A stretch of 5,532 nucleotides of DNA, taken from Bacillota bacterium. GTDB lineage: Bacteria > Bacillota > Limnochordia > Darwinibacteriales > Darwinibacteriaceae. This document shows, one piece after another, positions 1-5,287 of this stretch (positions are counted from its first letter, which is position 1; each line of letters starts with the position of its first letter). The position numbers and the translations under genes were made by a program. The notes beneath the pieces are model-generated. The model saw nothing but the letters and a program-made list of their open reading frames with translations, was not told the origin of the DNA and searched no databases. Location: contig JAAYSR010000005.1 of NCBI GenBank assembly GCA_012518325.1, forward strand, positions 1-5,532. Direction: 5' to 3'.

Positions 1-2126
1 AAGACTGCAACCGCGATGAGGGAGATGGTGGACATGATTTTGATCAAAATGTCCAGGGAAGGTCCTACAGTATCCTTTAAGGGATCTCCCACTGTATCGC
101 CGACTACAGCAGCCGCATGGGTCGGACCGCCCTTGTCATGGCCGTTCATGGCGCCGGATTCGATGAGCTTCTTGGCATTGTCCCAGGCGCCGCCGGCGTT
201 TCCGGTAAAGAGGGCCAGCATAATCGCGGACAGGATGGAACCGATCAGTGCTCCGCCTACGAAGTTGGCTCCAAAGATGAACCCTGCCAAAAGGGGGAAG
301 AGAACGGCCATGTAAGAAGGCAGCTTCATTTCCCGCAAAGCCCCTTCAGAAGCAATGCCGATACAGGTCTTCACATCGGGCTCCTCTGTTCCGTCCAGGA
401 TTCCCGGCTTTTCTCTAAACTGGCGGCGAACCTCGTCAACCATCTTGCGTGCCGCGTTGCTCACCGATTCAATCAGGATGCCTGAGAACATAAAGGGCAG
501 TGCGGCGCCAACCATTGCTCCTGTCAGGGTGATAGGATTGATGATATTGAGGAGCGGATCCACACTCGGCGGTGAATACGAGAAGATATAGGCAACCATT
601 AAAGATGTGGCGGCAAGGGCTGCTGAACCGATGGCAAAACCTTTGCCCACGGCGGCAGTAGTGTTGCCTACCGAATCCAGTTTATCGGTGATTTCCCTAA
701 CTTCACTGTCCAGTTTGCTCATCTCGGCAATGCCTCCAGCATTGTCGGAGATAGGCCCATAGGTGTCAACCGTAACAGTCGTCGACACGAAGGAGAGCAT
801 GCCGACAGCTGCCATGGCAATGCCGTACATTCCTGCTGCCCAGTAGGCGGCCATTACAGTTCCACCGAGCACCAAGACTGGAGCCATGGTGGAGCGCATG
901 CCCACCGCCAGCCCTTGAGTAATGGTGAGGGCCGAACCTTCGGTGCTTGCGGAAGCAATTCCTTTGGTCGGTGCATAGTCATAGCTGGTATAATACTCAG
1001 CAATAAAGCCGATTACAACACCTGCGACAATTCCCAGCACAGAAGCAATCCAGGGAGACAGAGATCCAAGGTTAAAGTTCAGGCCGGTCAGGTCCTCTCC
1101 GCCGAACATGAACCAGCTCATAATGCCGGCCAGCACGATGGTTAAGCCGGCAGACACCAAGGTGGAGACATTAAGTTCCCTGCGGGGGTCTTCCGACAGC
1201 TCTTTGAAAAGAATATAGGCGATGCCGATCACACAGGCAATAACGCCAAATGCAGCCAGAACTACCGGGTACATGAACATTTTCTGCAGTGCAGATTCGG
1301 TGATGCCGCCGTTTTTGGCCTCACTGGACAGGAACAGGTGGAAGGCCAGGATAACCGCGGAAGAAATGGCACCCACGAAGCTTTCCAGCAAATCGGAGCC
1401 AAGGCCGGCTACGTCCCCCACATTGTCCCCCACGTTATCTGCAATTGTTGCCGGATTGCGGGGGTCATCCTCGGGAATTCCGGCTTCAGTCTTGCCCACC
1501 AGATCGGCACCCATATCAGCTGCCTTGGTGTAAATGCCGCCGCCAACGCGGAAAAACATAGCGATAATCGAGCAGCCCAGAGCATAGCCGGAAATGGTCA
1601 TGGTGAAGGGAGAAAACTCAATTCCCAGCCAGTTCCTGACCAGGTATACATTCTCAATCGAGAGCTGCTTCAGCCAAATGCCGAATACGACATAGACTAT
1701 TACCAGGCCGAACAGGGCAAAGCCGCCGACACAAAGACCCATGACGGAACCGCCTTTAAAGGCGACCTTGAGGGTCTGACCCAGTTTTTTGGTAGTCCTT
1801 GCTGTATTTGACACCCGTACATTCGCGTACGTAGCGATCCGCATACCCACCACGGCAGCCAGCGAACTCATAACTGCGCCAATTGCGAAAGCTGCAGCCA
1901 CATGCCAACTCACTACCAGCCCCATCAGCAATGCTACAGCTACGGCGACAACAGCGATGATGCGAAACTCATAGTTCAGGAAGGTGACCGCCCCCAGCCT
2001 AATGCTGGATGCGATGTCCTTCATTACAGCAGTGCCTTCGTCGAGCCTTTTCACAGAGAAAAAGTTCAGCCCTGCGTAGGCCAAAGCCAAAACGCTAGCA
2101 AAAAACACTAAGATAAGCCAATTCAA
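1..2126 (-). CDS. hppA: Membrane-bound ion-translocating pyrophosphatase (K+-dependent type), C-terminus cut by window edge
   Basis: The product hydrolyses cytoplasmic pyrophosphate and uses the energy to pump Na+ or H+ across the membrane. About 708 codons are visible without a stop, so probably only a few C-terminal residues are missing (family members run about 660-730). The translation is strongly hydrophobic, with roughly 16 membrane segments. Family landmarks are DMGADLVGK at 204-212, the Asp-rich stretch 220-238 including NVGDNVGD, SDLLES at 244-249, NTTAAVGKG at 488-496 and GDTVGDPLKD at 676-685. Ala491 and Gly494 stand where K+-independent enzymes carry Lys and Thr, so K+ dependence is expected. 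Glu248, three residues after Asp245, matches the gate Glu of Na+-pumping enzymes, but this does not exclude H+ transport. No ATG, GTG or other TTG fits upstream in frame. The TTG at 2126 gives an N-terminus starting MNWLILVFF and has AAGGAAG 9 bases upstream. It appears to be transcribed alone after a terminator. Confidence 0.96.
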   Translation of the reverse strand, partial: MNWLILVFFASVLALAYAGLNFFSVKRLDEGTAVMKDIASSIRLGAVTFLNYEFRIIAVVAVAVALLMGLVVSWHVAAAFAIGAVMSSLAAVVGMRIATYANVRVSNTARTTKKLGQTLKVAFKGGSVMGLCVGGFALFGLVIVYVVFGIWLKQLSIENVYLVRNWLGIEFSPFTMTISGYALGCSIIAMFFRVGGGIYTKAADMGADLVGKTEAGIPEDDPRNPATIADNVGDNVGDVAGLGSDLLESFVGAISSAVILAFHLFLSSEAKNGGITESALQKMFMYPVVLAAFGVIACVIGIAYILFKELSEDPRRELNVSTLVSAGLTIVLAGIMSWFMFGGEDLTGLNFNLGSLSPWIASVLGIVAGVVIGFIAEYYTSYDYAPTKGIASASTEGSALTITQGLAVGMRSTMAPVLVLGGTVMAAYWAAGMYGIAMAAVGMLSFVSTTVTVDTYGPISDNAGGIAEMSKLDSEVREITDKLDSVGNTTAAVGKGFAIGSAALAATSLMVAYIFSYSPPSVDPLLNIINPITLTGAMVGAALPFMFSGILIESVSNAARKMVDEVRRQFREKPGILDGTEEPDVKTCIGIASEGALREMKLPSYMAVLFPLLAGFIFGANFVGGALIGSILSAIMLALFTGNAGGAWDNAKKLIESGAMNGHDKGGPTHAAAVVGDTVGDPLKDTVGPSLDILIKIMSTISLIAVAV

Positions 2127-2135
2127 TTCCTGCCA

Positions 2136-2142
2136 CTTCCTT
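2136..2142 (-). promoter_or_regulatory. Ribosome binding site supporting the TTG start of hppA
   Basis: The minus strand reads AAGGAAG here, 9 bases before the TTG at 2126-2124. No standard start codon lies between this site and the far upstream region in the hppA frame, so this site decides the start. A second purine patch (GCAGGAA) abuts the TTG and is too close to serve. Confidence 0.55.
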
Positions 2143-2248
2143 CCAAAGAGAGTAATGATGTGCTGCGAGTACCTTGGGCTGGGTGTATTGTGGGGTTTGT
2201 TAAAAAAATCGCTTATCTCCTATGATAGCACATAGTGCAGTAAAATTA

Positions 2249-2277
2249 AATACAATATATTTCACAAACCCTTGCAA
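2249..2277 (-). promoter_or_regulatory. Candidate sigma-A promoter for hppA
   Basis: On the minus strand a TTGCAA -35 (2277-2272) is followed after 17 bases by a TGTATT -10 (2254-2249). Each matches the consensus at 4 of 6 positions, and the region is AT-rich, unlike its surroundings. It lies downstream of the terminator at 2312-2340, so it would drive hppA independently of the upstream operon. The match is modest and could be chance. Confidence 0.3.
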
Positions 2278-2311
2278 ATTTTGCAGTTCACGACGTTTCA
2301 GACTGTCTCAC

Positions 2312-2340
2312 AAAAAACCCCGGACCGGGAAAGTCCAGGG
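2312..2340 (-). terminator. Intrinsic terminator between the methyltransferase gene and hppA
   Basis: On the minus strand CCCTGGAC (2340-2333) pairs with GTCCGGGG (2325-2318) to give an 8-bp stem with one G-U pair and a 7-base loop, followed directly by six T residues (2317-2312). It either ends the DUF998-methyltransferase transcript about 120 bases after the last stop codon, or acts as the switchable terminator of an hppA leader (see the structured element at 2350-2423). Confidence 0.8.
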
Positions 2341-2349
2341 CGAAAACTC

Positions 2350-2423
2350 AAAGATCAAGACAACGGCAGCCTACTCCTCGACTGTAACCTCTCCCGTCCC
2401 ATGCATCAAAGAACTTGATCTTT
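2350..2423 (-). ncRNA. Candidate structured leader RNA (riboswitch- or attenuator-like), class not recognised
   Basis: Two perfect 10-base arms, AAAGATCAAG (minus 2423-2414) and CTTGATCTTT (2359-2350), enclose 54 bases. Inside, GACGG and CCGTT can form a 5-bp helix that encloses a CAGTC/GGCTG hairpin with loop GAGGAGTA. Nine bases after the second arm the terminator at 2340 begins. The enclosed GGACGGGAGAG (2399-2389) can instead pair with CTTTCCCGGTCC (2333-2322), with one bulged G, which would break the terminator. A local ATCAA/TTGAT hairpin could also compete with the long stem. I looked for the sequence cores of fluoride, c-di-AMP, glycine, THF, guanidine, Mn2+ and T-box elements and found no convincing match. 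The pairing is seen directly, but the regulatory role is inferred. Confidence 0.4.
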
Positions 2424-2461
2424 TATATGTTTTTCGGGATGATACTGTTCCGTCCCGCAGT

Positions 2462-3082
2462 TCATTCCTTTTCAAGAACCATGTCCCTCAGGCTGCGAGA
2501 ACTTTTGCCGCCTTTCCCTTGCTTGGCGTACTCCCAGGACCTTTTCTCAGCACAGAGCACGTAATAGCCGTCCGCTTCTGTTATCTGCACCCCGCCAAAG
2601 ACAGAGATCAGCTTGTTTTTGTACCACTCTCGCCTTTTTACCACCAGGTACATCTTCCCGCCCAATACCAGCCGGTTGAATCCCTTTTCGATAAAATGCC
2701 TTGCCACAGAGAAATCTGTATGGTAGGGCGGGTTAGACAGTATTTTAGTAAAGCCGGTTGCTGACAGCTGTCCAAAGCCGTCGCTCTTGCACACCAGTAT
2801 CTCGCCCACCCCGTTGCGAGCGGCGTTTTCCCGCGCCAATTCCACCGCTAGTGGATCATTGTCAACCATCACTACACTTTCAGGACCAATCAGCTTGGCC
2901 GCCAGGATCCCCACCACTCCCCAGCCGCAGCCAAGATCCAGCACTTTGTCTCCTTTTTCAAAGTCAACCAGCGAGAGCATGGCCAAAGTTCCCCTGTCAA
3001 CCCTTGTTGGGGAAAACACGCCGTCTGCGGTTCTAAACACAAGGCTGACGCCCTTTATGTTTGCTTCAACAGAATACTGCAT
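2462..3082 (-). CDS. Class I SAM-dependent methyltransferase, RsmC/YbxB-like (probable rRNA guanine-N2 methyltransferase)
   Basis: This is a 206-residue soluble protein. The S-adenosylmethionine loop is VLDLGCGWG at 47-55, the acidic end of strand 2 is VDND at 73-76 (ribose contact), and the catalytic motif IV is SNPPY at 116-120, typical of enzymes that methylate exocyclic amino groups of nucleic acid bases. The following HTDFSVARHFIEKG resembles the NPPFH-type region of the RsmC/RlmG (MTS) family. Its length fits the single-domain YbxB form of Firmicutes rather than two-domain E. coli RsmC, which modifies 16S rRNA G1207. The substrate here is inferred from the family. The ATG has GGAGG 6 bases upstream, and that site begins right after the TAA of the DUF998 gene 12 bases away, so the two genes are almost certainly co-transcribed. 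The C-terminus is a basic tail. Confidence 0.85.
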   Translation of the reverse strand: MQYSVEANIKGVSLVFRTADGVFSPTRVDRGTLAMLSLVDFEKGDKVLDLGCGWGVVGILAAKLIGPESVVMVDNDPLAVELARENAARNGVGEILVCKSDGFGQLSATGFTKILSNPPYHTDFSVARHFIEKGFNRLVLGGKMYLVVKRREWYKNKLISVFGGVQITEADGYYVLCAEKRSWEYAKQGKGGKSSRSLRDMVLEKE

Positions 3083-3088
3083 GTCACC

Positions 3089-3093
3089 CCTCC
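3089..3093 (-). promoter_or_regulatory. Ribosome binding site of the methyltransferase gene, directly after the upstream stop codon
   Basis: GGAGG on the minus strand lies 6 bases before the ATG at 3082 and within a few bases of the TAA (3097-3095) of the preceding gene. This spacing suggests translational coupling. Confidence 0.7.
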
Positions 3094-3094
3094 A

Positions 3095-3775
3095 TTAATC
3101 CCCCATGATCCTAGGAATGCGCTCATTTTCACCATGGCTGAACACCCAGAAAGCCAGGACTATGTTTGACACCATGAGAGAGTACAGGTTGATGCGTTCG
3201 GCCAAGCCTGCATAACCGGGAAGCAGGTTGGCGGCCAGCACCGTCAGAAACCCGGAGGCAATAAAGACGATCGCGAACAGAAACAGGAACTTGGTCATTG
3301 CCGGGAATCTCTTGGTTTTTGCCAGACCTGCGGCAAGGAGCAGAGCTAGGACTATGTAGCTGAGGACAATCACTCCGGTAATGGCATAGTGCATGTTGTT
3401 CTGAAAGCTGCTGGACCAGTCTGTATCGCTTAAAGGAAACAGCTTATAGCCAACTGTGGACAGCATTTCTGCAACTGCCTTCAGCACTATTCCTGCGTAA
3501 AAAACGCGGTTGATCCTCTCAACTTTCCGAAAGTAGAGCAAGAGTACAAAGCAAAAAAGCAGGTTAAAGAAGTCGTACCCGTAGAGGATCCTGCTGGCCA
3601 GCGATCGGCTCACAGCTGAAGCCGCCGTCAGGTCACTGATGGGCTGGGCTAGTGGATTGTACTCCGGCCACACCAGCCTGCCCGCGATAACGTGGGCAAG
3701 GTAAAAAAGAGATGCCGCTGCTCCCGACAGGGCCAGCACATTCAGTCTGCCCCGCTTTTTGCTCCGTTTGTTCAT
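3095..3775 (-). CDS. DUF998-family integral membrane protein
   Basis: This is a 226-residue protein with a basic N-terminus (NKRSKKRGR) followed by about six membrane segments, roughly at 12-34, 64-82, 90-110, 128-151, 161-185 and 193-213. After the first helix comes WPEYNPLAQPISDLTA (36-51), which matches the Y-P-L-x-Q-x-I-S-D/E-L signature I associate with DUF998 proteins. FPLSD (113-117) and a later His at 129 (NNMHY) also fit that family. No biochemical function is established that I know of. The ATG at 3775 has AGAAGGGGAG about 11 bases upstream, a slightly long spacing. It is first in a two-gene unit with the RsmC-like methyltransferase. Family assignment is by recalled motif, not by a search. 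Confidence 0.8.
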   Translation of the reverse strand: MNKRSKKRGRLNVLALSGAAASLFYLAHVIAGRLVWPEYNPLAQPISDLTAASAVSRSLASRILYGYDFFNLLFCFVLLLYFRKVERINRVFYAGIVLKAVAEMLSTVGYKLFPLSDTDWSSSFQNNMHYAITGVIVLSYIVLALLLAAGLAKTKRFPAMTKFLFLFAIVFIASGFLTVLAANLLPGYAGLAERINLYSLMVSNIVLAFWVFSHGENERIPRIMGD

Positions 3776-3846
3776 GTTATATCTGACTCCCCTTCTGGTT
3801 TTGCTGCAGCATTGTTCTGCGCTTTTCTGCTGCTGAAACTGCCTTA

Positions 3847-3875
3847 AGCGTACCGAGGGATCGCTGATTTGTCAA
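3847..3875 (-). promoter_or_regulatory. Candidate sigma-A promoter for the DUF998-methyltransferase operon
   Basis: A perfect TTGACA (-35, minus 3875-3870) is followed after 17 bases by TACGCT (3852-3847), a weak -10 with 3 of 6 matches. It sits about 70 bases upstream of the ATG at 3775 and downstream of the hairpin that ends the TPR operon, where a promoter is expected. Confidence 0.45.
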
Positions 3876-3928
3876 CGATTCCCAGCCCGAAAGGTGAAAC
3901 AATCCTAGGTGTTTCCCAGGGAAGGAGG

Positions 3929-3950
3929 GCCCCGGCCCTCGCGCCGGGGC
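3929..3950 (-). terminator. GC-rich hairpin after the 74-residue gene, probable terminator
   Basis: A perfect 8-bp stem, GCCCCGGC/GCCGGGGC, with a 6-base loop lies just after the TAG at 3959. On the minus strand it is followed by CCTCCTTCCC, which is not a true U-tract. On the plus strand it is followed by TTTCCC. The position fits an end-of-operon terminator, but it may be inefficient or act mainly to protect the 3' end. Confidence 0.5.
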
Positions 3951-3958
3951 TTTCCCGC

Positions 3959-4183
3959 CTACAGATCGTCCCAGCCGATCAGGAACTCATATGCCTTGCA
4001 GGAGCATTCGACAACCGGGATTGTACCCAGCATGGTGGGGATAAAAATAAAGCGCACCCTCTCCCCCAGCGCTGGCGAACTGCCGGTTGCCTCCATAAAC
4101 TTCTTTGCAGGGCAATCATGTTCTTCAAGCCACTTTTCAGCTTTTTGTACCTGTCTATCAGTAAGTTCGAACGTTAAAGCCAT
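3959..4183 (-). CDS. Small hypothetical protein (74 residues) coupled to the TPR gene
   Basis: I do not recognise a named family. The 74-residue product starts MALTFELTDRQVQKAEKWLE, a predicted amphipathic helix, and has Cys at 24 (HDC) and a CSC pair near residues 59-61. The middle and end look like short beta strands, with FIFIPTMLGTIPVVEC followed by an acidic end, GWDDL. The arrangement recalls small Firmicutes proteins with an N-terminal helix and a Cys-containing C-terminal sheet, but this is a memory of pattern only. Metal binding through the Cys residues is possible but only three are visible. The open frame extends to 4273, but the ATG at 4183 is chosen because AGGAGG lies 7 bases before it and the longer form would overlap the TPR gene by 79 bases. 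It shares a transcript with the TPR gene. Confidence 0.75.
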   Translation of the reverse strand: MALTFELTDRQVQKAEKWLEEHDCPAKKFMEATGSSPALGERVRFIFIPTMLGTIPVVECSCKAYEFLIGWDDL

Positions 4184-4190
4184 GGGAAAA

Positions 4191-4196
4191 CCTCCT
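4191..4196 (-). promoter_or_regulatory. Ribosome binding site that sets the start of the 74-residue gene
   Basis: A perfect AGGAGG on the minus strand is fused with the TAG stop codon of the TPR gene (TAGGAGG) and lies 7 bases before the ATG at 4183. It argues for the short start and for coupled translation. Confidence 0.8.
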
Positions 4197-5079
4197 ATCT
4201 TCTGCCAGTAAGTTCTTGAGCCGCTTTCAGATGAACCCGGGAAAGCCACTTGTCGCCAAGCTGCTGGAAGCATTTGCCCAGGAGCTCATGGGCAAGGGCA
4301 CAGTCCGGCTTCAGAGCCAGGGCCTCCTGCAGCACCCTTTTTGCTTGGTCCAGACGTCCCAGTTCTAAATAGGCAAATCCTAAACTGCTTAGGGCATCCA
4401 GACGAAAGCTCTGCCAGTCCTCTGCCTCAAGTTTTGTCAGTGCCTCCTCCAGATACCGAACAGCCATTTCATACTGCTCCCGCTCCAGGCAGAGCTCTGC
4501 CTTGGCCAACAGGTTAAGCCCCCGGGAGGGATTGGCCAGCATCGCTTCGTTAATCGCTTTTTGAGCCAGGTCGTGCCGACCTGTAAATCCAGCCAGCGAA
4601 GCCAGGTTGTAGTTGAGGAACTCACAGTCGGGCGTACGCTGCAAACCTTCCCTGTAGGCAGCGATTGCTTCTTGGAAAAAGCCTCGATCAGTCAGAAAAA
4701 CTCCCAAGTTGAGGAAGGCATCGCTCTTGTCCGGCTGCAGTTCAGCCTGGATGCGCAGGCACTTTTCCGCCTGTTTAAGCTGGCCGTAGTAGTTGAAGGC
4801 AAAGGCCAGCTGCTCCCAGAGATACACCCGGTCCCCGGCGAAAAGCTCCGGTGATTCGCTTTTGACAATAGCCATTTCAGAGTACATTTTGTGCAGCACC
4901 TTCAGCTGAATGGGACGATTCTGGGAAAACATCTTTTCCACCCACTCCAACCTGCGGCGTGCAGGCTGAGCTTTCTTCTGCTGAACGTTTGCCTCGTCTT
5001 GCCCAGGAGACTCCAAAGCTTCGGTGGACTTTTCCCGCCGTTCCGTTCCGTCAGGAAACAAGTGATACAGTTTGCACAT
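4195..5079 (-). CDS. TPR-repeat protein
   Basis: This 294-residue protein has no signal peptide or membrane segment, so it is probably cytoplasmic. Residues 9-45 are charged and probably disordered. From about 85 to the end it consists of about six tetratricopeptide repeats of 34-36 residues (about 85-118, 119-152, 153-186, 187-222, 226-260 and 261-294). Each shows the W/L-G/A-Y-A-P spacing, for example NLGVFLTDRGFFQEAIAAY and LGFAYLELGRLDQAKRVLQE, ending in xPD or xP. Such arrays bind peptides or scaffold complexes, and no catalytic domain is present, so the partner is unknown. The start at 5079 (MCKLYHLF) is preferred because AAGGAG lies 8 bases upstream. The ATG at 5085 would add two residues but leaves only 2 bases of spacing. 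The small gene at 3959-4183 follows after 11 bases. An intrinsic terminator lies about 90 bases upstream in the same orientation. Confidence 0.85.
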   Translation of the reverse strand: MCKLYHLFPDGTERREKSTEALESPGQDEANVQQKKAQPARRRLEWVEKMFSQNRPIQLKVLHKMYSEMAIVKSESPELFAGDRVYLWEQLAFAFNYYGQLKQAEKCLRIQAELQPDKSDAFLNLGVFLTDRGFFQEAIAAYREGLQRTPDCEFLNYNLASLAGFTGRHDLAQKAINEAMLANPSRGLNLLAKAELCLEREQYEMAVRYLEEALTKLEAEDWQSFRLDALSSLGFAYLELGRLDQAKRVLQEALALKPDCALAHELLGKCFQQLGDKWLSRVHLKAAQELTGRR

Positions 5080-5087
5080 TTCCATCT

Positions 5088-5093
5088 CTCCTT
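5088..5093 (-). promoter_or_regulatory. Ribosome binding site deciding between two ATGs of the TPR gene
   Basis: AAGGAG on the minus strand is 8 bases from the ATG at 5079 but only 2 bases from the ATG at 5085, so translation from 5079 is favoured. Confidence 0.65.
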
Positions 5094-5170
5094 TCTAATA
5101 AGAGATATACCCGCACAATTCTGCCGAAGTTACGCCTGCCCAACGAAACCCCAGTTAAAATCGGACAAAG

Positions 5171-5192
5171 AAAAAAATCAGCTCAAAGCTGA
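5171..5192 (-). terminator. Intrinsic terminator upstream of the TPR gene
   Basis: On the minus strand TCAGCT (5192-5187) and AGCTGA (5183-5178) form a 6-bp stem with a 3-base TTG loop (or 5 bp with a 5-base loop), followed by seven T residues (5177-5171). No minus-strand gene ends nearby: the sequence upstream is the divergent intergenic region and the antisense of the plus-strand gene. It is therefore either an attenuator in the TPR leader or a block to antisense transcription. No good promoter was seen between it and 5079. Confidence 0.6.
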
Positions 5193-5287
5193 CACCTCTC
5201 AAGCAATCAACCACCTGGAATTTCATGGCAAATCCCAAAGGGTTTTCAGATTATTTGTATAAACAAGCAAACAAGGAGGTTGGGAAA

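Noticed and set aside
1338..1811. Plus-strand open frame of 157 codons (and several shorter ones between 16 and 2111)
   Set aside because: They lie opposite hppA, whose minus-strand translation carries all the family motifs. The plus-strand products show no recognisable domain and lack good ribosome binding sites.
2228..2238. Small palindrome GCACATAGTGC near the hppA promoter as a possible operator
   Set aside because: Arms of only 4 bases are common by chance, and no known operator was recognised.
2222..2764. Plus-strand open frame of 180 codons
   Set aside because: Half of it is antisense to the methyltransferase gene and the rest crosses the hppA promoter, terminator and structured element. 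The start has no ribosome binding site.
3896..3915. Inverted repeat GAAACA/TGTTTC with an 8-base spacer upstream of the DUF998 promoter
   Set aside because: The 6-bp arms and the absence of a U-tract or a known motif make it too weak to call a terminator or operator.
4184..4273. N-terminal extension of the 74-residue protein to 104 residues
   Set aside because: It would overlap the TPR gene in another frame, while a perfect AGGAGG sits 7 bases before the internal ATG at 4183.
5155..5226. A 23-residue minus-strand frame ending in a Phe-rich stretch over the terminator at 5171-5192, resembling an attenuation leader peptide
   Set aside because: The Phe codons arise from the terminator's T-run, no good ribosome binding site precedes the ATG, and the downstream genes have no link to phenylalanine.
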